Shown here piece by piece: positions 1-11,710 of a stretch of DNA of 64,000 bases. The DNA comes from Lonicera japonica (lineage: Eukaryota; Streptophyta; Magnoliopsida; Dipsacales; Caprifoliaceae). The stretch spans positions 3,658,001-3,722,000 of the forward strand of contig CM038463.1 in assembly GCA_021464415.1 (NCBI GenBank). Reading direction: 5' to 3'. The notes beneath the pieces were generated by a model. The model saw nothing but the letters and a program-made list of their open reading frames with translations. It made no database searches and was not told where the DNA came from. A program made the translations under genes and the position numbers. How positions within the stretch are numbered: the stretch's first letter is position 1; each line of letters begins with the position of its first letter.

Positions 1-555
1 AATTCTTTCTTTATATTATTGATTAATTTGATTTAATAAATCAGTTGGTACTCAACATTGATTTGAGAAGCTTTGATGTTATCATATTTTTGGTTGGAAA
101 ATGTTTTTAATTTGAAGAATATTTTGTTAAAATATTTTTAGTGTTTAAGTATAAAGAACTTTTTGGACCTGTTAAGATTTTTCCTTATTCATTTAAGACA
201 ACTTAGATATCGATTGTGTGATTGGAGGACTGGGTGAAAAACTTTTTGTGCTTGGTCTTTACTGGTAACTGGTGGTTTACGTAGGACTTTTGTAAGCGTA
301 TTTTGTTTATGTTTCCTTCTTGTACTCTTTAAATCATATAGTGGATTTAGGTTAGGAGCCTCCGCGAATTTTTTCTATCCCCTGGTTGGATAGGTTTTTA
401 CCACATAAATATTTGTGTTCTTGTGTGATTGCTTATGTTAGTGTTGATTCTATTTAAAGGCTTAAGCACACTAAAATAGTAACATCAATTTTTCATAGCA
501 ATTAAAGTCAGAAAGTTTTTCTCACAATAAAAATGTCTTTGAAAGTTTTATTAAT
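1..555. other. Intergenic; possible decayed copia LTR remnant
   Basis: No gene is visible. Around 355-445 there is a GC-richer patch followed by a stretch resembling the R/U5 part of plant Ty1/copia LTRs (a two-part 'tttttaccacataaatatt...tgtgttcttgtg' pattern). No matching second LTR, primer-binding site or target duplication is present, so this is only a possible solo or truncated LTR. Confidence 0.25.
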
Positions 556-1440
556 GAGTAAACTACCCTAATGGCCTACATTGTCACTTTGGCCACTAAA
601 CTAAAAAACGAGCCACTTTGGCCCTTCCGTCCATATTTTCCGTTAAGTTTGAAGGAAATATGAGGCATTTTTGTCATTCCAATTATTATTTTTAAAAAAA
701 TAAAGTTAATTAGATTTTTTTATTAGAAATTTTATTAAAAAGCAAAATAAAAAAAGAAAAAAAGAAAGAAACGGATATTAATATATATATATATATATAT
801 ATATGCGGCCATCTTCTCTCTCTACCTCCATTTCCGGCCACCTCCTTACCTCTAACCACAAACCCAACCATTCAACACCGCCACCTCCCTAACTATTTCT
901 TCAGCTGCCAATCAAAGCAAGAATGAATAAGAATGTAATCAAATTAAACACGTTTTATTTCCAACTGTCGATCGACAACCGGGTCCACTGCAATCAACAA
1001 TCCAAAACAAAAACCCATAATTAACCAAACATGAGGATGGGAGAAGAGAAACAGTAGCAGCAAGCAAAAATTACATTTGGCTTCAAAAATTCTAGCACTA
1101 CAATCCAAATCTTGACCAAATTCACAAGAATCTACAACCCAACCATTACTAATGGCCACCACCGCCACCACCACCACCATCATCATCATTTCCGACCTAG
1201 CCACCACCTCTGACTACCACCATCATCACCACCATCTCTGACCCAGCCACCACCTCCGACCACCACCATCATTACCACCATCTCTGACCCAGCCACCACC
1301 TCCGACCACCATCATCATTACCACCATCTCTGACCCAACCACCACCTCCGACCACCATCATCATCACCATCTCTTTCCAAATCCTCCAATTTTCTCTCTC
1401 ATCACATACATACACACACACACATATATACTAAAATTTC
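556..1440 (+). mobile_element. Truncated copy of the TIR element family seen at 59786-60971
   Basis: It begins GAGTAAACTACCCTAATGGCC, then runs through the 'cactttggcc' phrases, 'ccgtccatattttccgttaag' and 'ggcatttttgtcatt', which is the same terminal repeat as at 59786 and (inverted) at 60971. The following AT-rich stretch, the (TA)n run at 779-805 and the CCACC/GGTGG-rich interior also match. No opposite terminal repeat was found before about 1440, so the copy appears to have lost its right end. No ORF in it resembles a transposase. Confidence 0.5.
1197..1375. repeat. Minisatellite, unit about 48-51 bp, 3-4 copies
   Basis: Tandem copies of a unit containing 'ccaccatctctgacccagcc' then 'accacctccgaccaccatc'. 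The copies differ by a few substitutions and by the number of ATC/ACC triplets. The repeat lies inside the truncated TIR element; an overlapping ORF on the minus strand is only a product of the triplet repeats. Confidence 0.75.
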
Positions 1441-2908
1441 TAATCTATATATTTATAGCAAAATGCTCAAAATCCACAAACTCTAAAAAATCAAGTAGCT
1501 AAATAGCAAACCCCACAAATATTATAGAGTAGGGGTGTCCATTCAATTCGATCTGGTCATTTTAAATCATCCACATCCGATTCGATCCGATCCAATCCAA
1601 CAATATATATATAATATTATATTCACTTACAAACAACGTGTGATTAACACTAGTGGTCATTTTTAATACTATGCAAGAGTTTGAAAATGAAAACTTCAGT
1701 TTGTCGAATCAATGAACACTATTAATTTCACAGATCTTTTAGAATTGATTCAGCCTTTTACAAATTGTAAATAATCCTAAAGACGCATTGCCCTGATTTG
1801 ATGAATTTGTTGAAATGTTCGAGAAGTGGAATTCCTGAAATTTTTTAAGAAAATCAACCAACTCAGTGCATACAAAAATATTATTCCTTGTTTTTTTTTG
1901 CAGATAACTTTTTCATATAAACCCTATTTTTCAATACCCCGTTTTAGGATCCATAAAAAGCATGGTCTATTTCTAGTCCATAAAATTGATTGTTGTAATC
2001 GTTTATCTCTTTATATTTTTTGTTTTTGCAACTTGCGGGCAAAACAACTCAACGACAATCAACAACAGCTAAAGGGGAGAGTTTTCCGGGGCAACAAGCC
2101 GAATCAAAACACAAAAACCCATACCTAATTAAGGTAGTATTTTAACTCTTTGTATTGAAATATAAAAATTCAAATGAGAATGAAATTAAAATAACCACTA
2201 GCTTTCATTGAAGTTCTCTTTATCAAAATATAATTATGGTTGCCATCGATGTATCGTAAATTTCTTGGGTTGTGGGATTCTTCCATTTGTGAATTTATTC
2301 TTCTTGAGATGTTTCTAGTTTTACTTCGTTTTTATTATCAGATTTCTAGTTTTACTTGATATTCATTTTTATAAAGTGAGTAATAGTTACAAGAGATGAA
2401 AAATTTTAAACATATAAAGACCAAAGGTATACTAACTATATATATCATTTCCGATTAAAAATGTGGGCAACCTCAATAGTCAATACAATCTATGTGAGCC
2501 TTGAACCTTATTCTTGCCATCGAAATCGAAATTAAAGAGAAGAAGGATTTTTTTTATTTTTTTTTTAAATATAGATAGTTACAACCTCAAAAAACATTTA
2601 TATGATTTACTAAAGTTTGTACCTTTGAAGTCTCAATGGGTGCTCTATTCAAATTTCAGAGGTATTGAAATCTATTTGGCAATTTTAAAAGTTGATATAT
2701 GAAATCTTATTTTACATATAAAAATTAAGAGGCTCCTCTCCCTCTTAACACGTAACTTTTAATATTTAAAAAGGTAAAATATATCTTTTGCCCTCAAATC
2801 ATTTTTATAAAATAAGAAAATAAGATTAAAATTGTGCAAATAATATTCATTCAATATCCATATATAATATGCTCAAACAAACAACATCAATTCATATGAG
2901 ACATTAAA

Positions 2909-2940
<32 letters not shown>

Positions 2941-3061
2941 CAATACTTACAAAATCAACCTTTAATCTGGACAGTAAACGAACGCACCCTCCCTAAATAC
3001 GCTATTATGGATAGTTTAAGACAAGGGGTTGGGAGTTATCTTCATAATTACATAAAAAAAT
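1441..3061. other. Intergenic, AT-rich
   Basis: No supportable gene. A purine/pyrimidine-skewed patch near 1530-1600 (repeated 'gatccgatccaatcc'-like words) resembles common dispersed plant repeats. A (TA)n microsatellite lies at about 2911-2935. Short ORFs here (for example 1826-2128 and 2514-2702) are AT-rich and show no domain. Confidence 0.6.
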
Positions 3062-3604
3062 GAGTTATTAACACTTTTGACGTTTAAAGTCTGGTCCACA
3101 TATCACATTTTACCCCAATGTTTCAATTTCTGCACATAAAACCATAACATATGGAGATTTTGTTCCAGTTTTGTCCAATTAAAGGCCACTGTTAAAATTG
3201 ATGACAGAAAATAATAGGGGCATATCATGTGCTTGTTGTGTACTTACTCAAACCTGAGAGAAATCTTGAATTCAAGCCTCACTTAAGTTCTGGGAGAATT
3301 TTCATTGTTTGTGAAAAAATAATACTTAAACTTTCCTTTAAAAAAGACAAAAAGAAGAAAAAGAATATATTAGGACACGCTCAACAAATAACCGGAAATA
3401 TAGATGTTAAATACCTGTTTTGTACTTGGAAAATGTTTACATGACGCTTTCGTGTTATTTGCACCATCAATTTTAATGGGGGTCTCTAATTGGACTAAAT
3501 TAGAACAATCTCAAAATATTGGGGTCTTATAAACAGAAAATGAAATATTGAAAACTAAAGTGTGACAAGGGCTATACTTTAGGGATGAAAAGTGTTAATA
3601 ACTC
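3062..3604. mobile_element. Non-autonomous TIR element (MITE-like), about 543 bp
   Basis: The two ends are inverted copies: GAGTTATTAACACTTTT at 3062 and its exact reverse complement ending at 3604. The similarity continues inward for well over 100 bp, including 'tccaattaaaggcc/tccaattagagacc' and 'ttaaaattgatg' on both arms. No transposase ORF is present. Flanking bases are A-rich and a clean target duplication could not be assigned, so the superfamily is left open (a Mutator-like element is possible). Confidence 0.65.
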
Positions 3605-3729
3605 TTCAAAAATTGAATACCATATTTTATTTTTGTGAAATAAAATAACTAATACTCCTGCCTCTTATATCTTTTTTGGGTAGCGTTAATATGTGTTATG
3701 TGTCCCAAAAATATATGATAAATATTTAA

Positions 3730-5009
<1,280 letters not shown>

Positions 5010-5141
5010 ATATTTAAATATAAAAATTAAAAATCCAACATACATTTAATTATGTATTTATTACCCATCTCTTTTAAACAAAACCTCATATTCCCATTCC
5101 CAACCCAGAACACCGAAAACAAGCAAGTAAAGTAGCAATTA

Positions 5142-8100
5142 ATGGAGGAAGTTCACAAGGCAATTCTGAAGGACGTGTTTGGGGAATCTTCGGATAGTGA
5201 AGACGAAGAAAAATTGAAAGATGATTCAAGCAAAGGAAGGGGAATTTGGGAACCAATCCCAGAAATTAATGGCTTATGGTTGTGCACACACTTTCTCTCT
5301 CCAGACAAACAATCTTCATTGCTCTCATCAATCGAAGAAGGTAACATCTTTAAATATTTATCTTTATATATATATATACCTAATATTAGACCAGTTGAAA
5401 GTGTGTTTAATTTGCTTATCAGTGGGTCAAAAATTTGAACTGCAATTGTTGTGTGGATATGTTCAATATTCAAGACCTATAAAAAATTATTTAAGCAATC
5501 GAAGAAGACAATCATATACACCCAAGAGTTGGCCAATATTACCTGTTTGATACTCGTTTCTGCGATTTGGCCCCTTTTGAATCAATTGCCAAATATTTCA
5601 GCAATGCAGTCTAAAGGATCACCCCACCAGTGTATATTTTGCGTAATGAATCAAGAATCTTAACAGCTTTAGACAATCACCAATCAAAGTTGGTTGGCCA
5701 CTAGGAAAACATGTTCTCATCAAACAAATCAATTCTAAGAGAGAGTTTGCGGTTAACCAAAGCTTATCAACTCTACAGGGCACAATGTGAAAAAACCGTC
5801 TTACCTTCTCCCACTTGGCGCATATGATGTATATGACATAATAAAGATTAAGGAGGGAATTGTTATAAGTGATATGCCTCTGATACACGCCTATTGGGGA
5901 AGACATAGCCCTAGTTACTAGTTAGTGATACTGCTATGCGCAATGATGCTCACTAATCAGCAAGTAAACCCAATTCTACTTTAAATCGAGAAATCTCTAG
6001 TGACTCGTAACCGTGAAAGTGTGGAAATCTCTAAGGTTTATTAATCACCAAGTAAACCCAAACATTAGGTGTACGGAAATCTCTCCAAGGACCTTTGTTC
6101 ATCAAGTCTATGAATCCAACTAACAAGCTCTTGGGAATTTGCAGTAAACACCCATGGATCAATCATGTTGCACATTACTCTTCGTGTAATCGATCATGCT
6201 GCAAAATGAAGAGCCAAAACACAAGAGGAATTTCTAACACGCTATCAGCCAATCACCATAACTACCCAATCCATCCTTATGAGAATTGGTCATCATAATT
6301 GCATTGATAAACAGAATACTAATGTAGGGTATGGTGGCTTTGATTAGGAAGGTGATTGATGGTTGGAGATGGGGATCTCGAGTGGGTAATGTACCAAGGG
6401 GTGTGCTCGATGGTCCTTTGGTGTAATAGGATACTGAAGGTCTTGGTTTAGTCAATAGAATCTTTGGTTTTAAATCTTTGCTGATAGCTTCACGCAATAT
6501 AGAGTTGATGAACCGTCCAATTTGTTGGACTGTGATTTATAATAGTATGATGATTAGAGGTGGTTTTTATATTGGTGAAATAATGATAGGGATCATGTTT
6601 GGGTGATTATGGAATTAGGGGTGTGGATGATTGTTGCTATTATTGATTGGGATTAGAAGATGAACTTATTCCTGGTTTTCAAAGGGGGATGGAAGCGTAA
6701 CACGGGATCCAAATAATGGCACTCTGGTTAGGGTGTATGAAGAACATGTTTATTTGTTGTTTCTTCCGGAAGCAATTCTCAGTATTGCCAACCATTGTTA
6801 TCGAAATTTCAAAATTGGAAAGTCCGTTCCATTTAGCTAGAGTTGATCAGTTGATGCTATTTTTCATATTTCCCCTTCTAGTTTGTTTCCTTGAGCTGTA
6901 GTCCAATTTTTCTTCCGCCTACTTCGAGAGGACATGGGACTTAATATGTTATACCCCAAGCATCCTTGGCTATTCTTATATTGTTTATTTTTTTCTCATT
7001 TTCACTGTCCTGTTTTCATGGAATGGTGAGTTTACTTTCCACAGTTATGTCAGACTTTTAGATAGTTGCACTGTCCTGGATATATTTATTTCTATTGTTC
7101 TCTCTATTGTGGAAAGGGGATATTAGTATATTACCGTGTTATATCATTTTATTTTTTTTCTATGTTATATTGTTTGTGGCTGCAGAAGGATGGTTCACTC
7201 AAGCATCTCACAATCAGGTTTGACATAACCTACCCTGTCATGTTAAATACGATAGCTATTTGTTTACTCCCTCCATCTTAAATCAAGAGTCCATTTTTTT
7301 TGGTGTCTCAAATTAGGACTCCCATCTTTAAAATCAATGTATCAAATTTTGTGATAGTTAGAAAAGATTTAGCTTTAGGCTTTAAGCTACCAATTACATC
7401 CAAGCCAATGCTTCTTAAAAAGATTGACTCTTGAAATGGGACTCCTAATTTGTGAAGGGAGGAGTATTTATTTTTCCTTTAATAAATTCAGTCTCCTCGA
7501 TAGCTTAAGCTTAGATAAAAATAAATTAATGTTCACGTCTACGAAATAAAATCACATGAACTTAAGCACTTTGTCAGCTTAAGATAGTGATGCTTCTCAC
7601 TTGCTGAAAATGGGGGCAATAATTTTTGCGACTACTAGTGCATTTGGTTTCAAATACCTAGCTATGACCTCTATAATATTTTCTGCAGTATAATTAGGAT
7701 ACCTTTAGTTTTAGCGAAACGCATATTTAGTACATCCAAGTACTAATATGTCAACCATTTGGCTACTTTTTTTGTTGAAAAATAATCACATACACAGCAT
7801 TAACCGTTCATCTTGTGTATTCCTTGTGGCGCAGGCTATGAGGTTTGGAGATCTTCCGGCATGGGCAACTGAACTATCTAATTCTATTCGCGAGGTTGTT
7901 CATTATAGTGATTACGCTTTTGAAAGCATGAACACTGCAGCTTGTGATAAGGATAAAGAAAACTGTCCTTTTCCATCACATTTGTTATGGAGAGAGCCTC
8001 TATTTAATCAGCTTATCACAAATATATACCAACCAGGTGAGGTGCGATATTTTTTGTCGAGATTTAGATTTTAATTAATTGTCATAATTTCATAAACAGA

Positions 8101-9165
8101 TGCTGCTTCCCTCAGTTTCTCTTTAATCTACAACTTAACATTGCTTGCCTTTTGAGGCTTCACATTGCTCTCTCTATAATAAATTAATAATACTCTTTTT
8201 ACTGATAAAGTTGTAAGGAATTGGTTGTTTGAGTTTAGTATGAAAACAAGCTTACACATTCAGATAATTTTGGTATAGCTTTGCATGCATATGGAAACTA
8301 ATATACATGATATTATATGATCAAGACTGGGCCCCAAGGTGTGCAGGGTTCAACTGCACAAGGCCTTGGTTACAATTAATTTTCTTCTTTGTTTTCGTAA
8401 TTTATACAAGGGGGCGAATACTTTATGCAATTCATTAAAACAACGGCTCAATAATTTAGCTATAAATGGAAAAAGGGCCCTCAATTTCAGTTTTTGTAGA
8501 GCGGCCTATATATCACTGGGCTGACCATTTATATGATGCGTCTTTTAGGGTCTTTCAGAATAATATTGAAACATGTAAATGTGATAGAAGACAGATGATA
8601 ACTGTGAAGCAAGTGGGATAGCTCAAGTAGCAAGAACTGCCCATCCCAATCTAGAGCATTTAAGTTTGATTCTCAGTAACCCTCCCCATAGATATAGTTG
8701 AATCGCCTACGAAAAAGAGCAACTAAAGAAAAATATTATTATTCTACAAAGGGTCATTTACACTTGGGTACCTCACTAAAGGCTGATTTTAGAAGATAAC
8801 TGAAAGATGTGCGTGTAATGGCTTGTTGATGCTTGGTGCAGGGAATCTGTGCCCATGTTGACCTGATGCGCTTTGAAGATGGAATCGCTATCGTCTCCTT
8901 GGAATCATCCTGCGTGATGCATTTTAGTCGTGCTGAGGTCCAAGTATGTGATACTAATGAAGTACCTAATAAAGATGGAGAACTGAGGTTGAAGATTCCT
9001 GTATATTTGGAACCAGGCTCTCTAATCCTAATGTGGGGAGAAGCTCGGTATCAATGGAAGCACGAGATAAATCGTAAGCTAGGTTTTCAGGTGTGGCAGG
9101 GGAAAGAAATTGATCAGAAAAGAAGAACCTCTCTCACTTTGAGGCGGCTTTGCCAGAGTGAGTAG
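5142..9165 (+). CDS. AlkB-like 2-oxoglutarate/Fe(II)-dependent dioxygenase
   Basis: Four exons: 5142-5340, 7186-7217, 7835-8041, 8842-9165, giving 253 aa with phases that join in frame. The N-terminus is acidic (SSDSEDEE, residues 16-23), followed by IPEINGLWLC and an AlkB fold. Iron ligands are the HxD pair H151/D153 in GICAHVDLMRFEDG and the distal H220 in YQWKHEINR. The 2-oxoglutarate arginine is in RRTSLTLR (R241/R247). All key residues are intact. The family oxidatively removes methyl groups from nucleic acids or modifies tRNA; the sequence resembles plant homologues in the ALKBH group, but the exact substrate cannot be read off. Intron 1 (1.8 kb) holds a coding-like relic, intron 2 a Stowaway MITE, intron 3 a SINE-like stretch. 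Introns 1-3 use GT-AG. The start is the first ATG before the acidic region, with no in-frame ATG just upstream. Confidence 0.92.
5450..5925 (+). other. Coding-like relic in intron 1 of the AlkB-like gene
   Basis: Several stretches translate into amino-acid-balanced, non-repetitive sequence on the plus strand, for example FDTRFCDLAPFESIAKYFSN, ITPPVYILRNESRILTALDN and, in another frame, GIVISDMPLIHAYWG. They are separated by stops and a frame change, as expected for a decayed exon. I do not recognise the family. It might be a fragment of an unrelated gene or mobile element that landed in the intron, or chance. It does not join in frame to the flanking exons. Confidence 0.3.
7267..7464. mobile_element. 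Stowaway-type MITE in intron 2
   Basis: A 198-bp element with ends CTCCCTCC at 7267 and GGGAGGAG ending at 7464, flanked by TA on both sides, which is the target preference of Tc1/mariner-derived Stowaway elements. Inner terminal repeats 'aaatcaagagtcc' and 'ggactcctaattt' pair imperfectly. Related sequence occurs near 35597-35785. Confidence 0.8.
8613..8725 (+). repeat. tRNA-like SINE fragment in intron 3
   Basis: The stretch has an A-box-like 'tagctcaagtagcaag' followed about 45 bp later by a B-box-like 'gtttgattctc', the internal promoter arrangement of tRNA-derived SINEs, and an A-rich continuation ('aaagaaaaatatt'). No target duplication was identified. Confidence 0.4.
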
Positions 9166-9735
9166 GACTGCCTAAACTCCAATTTTGTACTTGTACTTGA
9201 CCAACTTTCTCTGTCTTTGATGGTATGTGAAAAATTTCCCATGTGCTACAGCTATTTGTTCCGGTTTTGTATTGGAATTGTGTTCTAGGGTGTCATTATA
9301 TTACGACTTCACATGATCGAGTCAATCAGATTTAACTTTTTAGTGAATCTCTTAAAATAAGAATTCTTCTTTTGAACATTTCCCTCAAGCAAAATTTCAC
9401 ACCAAAATTTTCGAAGACAGATAGTACAAAAATGGTACGTGATTATAAGACTTAGAATTGGCTTCTTTCTTTTTTTCTGTTTTTCCTTTATTTATGATAG
9501 AAAGCTATAAAATATAGACATTAATAAATGAAGAGAAAGTATACGTCATTGTAAAAGAGACGTAACAAAAACTCAGGGGTATTCAATCCAACATGGATAA
9601 TTAATCATCAATAGCTTCAACAAGGTGGCAAGATTGCATTTCTATCTCTTTTAATAAAAGAAACTTTTCAATCAAAGCAACCGTAAATCATGTTTTTGAC
9701 ATTTGCAATAAAAGAGTTGGAGCTGATCATGATAG
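9166..9735. other. 3' flank of the AlkB-like gene
   Basis: Contains the likely 3' UTR and AT-rich spacer up to the left LTR of the gypsy element. No other feature seen. Confidence 0.6.
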
Positions 9736-10345
9736 TGTCACGGGGTGCCTTCCAACAGCACTCGTGACCGACATCGACAACACTTCATTAGCACCGTGCT
9801 TGCGCCCGAGCGCAGCACGGCCCAACAGGCAATGATCGATTGCGCTTCATCAGCACCGTGCACGCGCCCGAGCGCAGCACAGCATCTAGTTTTATTATTC
9901 TGTTTAGGTTTCCCTTATGTAAATATTGTTGTTTCCATGTAACTAGATTTAGGAATTTTCCTTGTAATTGCATTTCATTTCCTTTGTAATAGTTTTCTTG
10001 TAACTTGTAAGACCCAACGTGCACTGCTACCACTCTGGTATTTTCATTAAGTGGTTATATGTGGGGATAAGACTATCTGCCTCACACCCGAGTTGCCTAC
10101 CAGTGCACGTTGTTTAGCACTTGCTTTCAAGCTCTTACTTTCTTTCGAATTGTAATAGCTTTCCATGTAATCTAATTTTCTTGCAATGAAGTAATCTCAA
10201 TTTGCGCTCACGCTCTCTTTCAAATTACTGTTGTTGCGTGTTGTTCGCTGATTGTTAATAAAATTCGATCACATTAAACCGTGCTATCGGTTAGCCCGGT
10301 CGTTCACGCGGCCTCCTTTGTGCCATCAAAGGACGCCCCGTGACA
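9736..10345 (+). repeat. 5' LTR of the gypsy element (610 bp)
   Basis: Direct repeat partner of 15162-15757. It starts TG and ends CA inside a 10-bp perfect inverted repeat (TGTCACGGGG/CCCCGTGACA). It carries a 14-bp duplicated stretch in 'cttgctttc...actttctttcg' (about 10120-10145) that the 3' LTR lacks. Confidence 0.95.
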
Positions 10346-10347
10346 GT

Positions 10348-10358
10348 TGGTATCAGAG
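10348..10358 (+). other. Primer-binding site of the gypsy element
   Basis: TGGTATCAGAG lies two bases after the 5' LTR. This is the usual plant initiator-tRNA-Met primer complement. Confidence 0.9.
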
Positions 10359-10415
10359 GGATTGTTTTCGATTGCTGCCTTGTAAAACCCAGTTGGTGTA
10401 TCTTATTACGTTACG

Positions 10416-11710
10416 ATGGGAACCAATTGCCAGAGAATCGAAACCCTCGAGAGAAATGTTGGCTCGCTAATGGAGAAAATGGGCGGAACGCCCTCTCTCG
10501 TCGATCGTGTGCAAAGTTTGGAGTTACACACTCAAACTATCCCAGCAGGGGATGCATCGAGTAGCTCACCCGCACTAATCGATCGTATACAAGATTTGGA
10601 GGAAGGCCTCCAAAATCTTCGGGGAATCCCACCAGGGGGTCACTTTGGGGAGATGATGGATGAGATGAGAACTGAAATCGATCAACTCGCCCAGAAATTG
10701 ACTATATTGTCGATGGCGGTCGCTAACTCACCAGTTGGGGGTGGGGAGCGCACGAAGATAAAAGTGCCGGAACCCAAAGCATTCACCGGTGTTCGTGATG
10801 CTAGGGAATTAGAAAATTTCGTTTTTGACATGGAAAATATTTCCGTGCAACAAAGGTCGACGAGGAGGAAACGAAGATATCCTCTACGTCCATGTACTTG
10901 TCCGGGGATGCCAAATTATGGTGGCGGAACAAGTACAATGAGGTTCAAGCTGGGGAGTGCGAGATTAGCACTTGGGAGGATCTGAAAAAGGAGTTGCGTG
11001 ACCGATTCCTTCCCGAAAACACCTCCCACAACGCACGACAAGAACTCCTTCAAACGAAGCACTCAGGGAGCATCAAGGAGTACGTCAATGCGTTCACCAC
11101 CATCATGTTAGATATCCACGATATGAATGATGCTGATAGACTATTCTTCTTCATGATCGGGTTACAACCGTGGGCCAAAACGGAGCTAAATCGTAGGCAA
11201 GTGAAGACGTTAACTCAAGCCATATCAGCTGCCGAAAGCCTGCAAGATTACACCACCGGTCCTAAATCAAATGTCCCAAGAAGTGGGCAGACGAAGAATG
11301 CGGGGGAGAGAAAACCGAATTCTCCTACCAGACCTGATTGGAGAGGCAACACACCCACCAGGTCATTTACCCAGCAAAATAATCACAAGAATGAGAACAA
11401 GTTCACAGGGAACTCCCAAACCGGCAATAATGGGAAAAAGCCCGTCAGCCCCGGAACGTGCTACTTGTGTCACGGTGCTCATTTCATGGCCAATTGCCCC
11501 GATAAACAACTCCTAAGTGCTCTCGTCGCCAGGGGTGGCGGCATGCTTCCGAAAGCCCCAGCTGCCTTGGGGCAATCTTATCACACTCAGCAAAATGACC
11601 ACGCCGAGTTTGAAGAAGAAACTGAGGAATATGATGGAGCATCATTGGGTGCCTATCAGGGGCAGTTCATTCACTCTTGCAACGCAGTAACGGTTGAAGA
11701 AGATCCCTGA
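10416..11710 (+). pseudogene. gag of the gypsy chromovirus (frameshifted)
   Basis: It opens with ATG at 10416 (MGTNCQRIETLE) and contains a heptad-like N-terminal region, then a retrotransposon capsid region (LSGDAKLWWR, FLPENTSHNARQEL) and a zinc knuckle of C-x2-C-x3-H-x4-C form (CYLCHGAHFMANC, about 11459-11497). A one-base loss near 10835 moves the reading frame: 10416-10835 is in one frame and about 10836-11710 in another. The ORF ends at TGA 11708-11710 and the protease/pol frame continues in the same phase directly after it, so gag and pol are separated by one stop codon. That arrangement could be a readthrough stop, but the other breaks favour a simple mutation. Confidence 0.85.

Noticed and set aside
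944..1207. Protein-coding ORF on the minus strand
   Set aside because: Much of it is produced by CAT/CCA triplet repeats inside a transposon copy; no domain.
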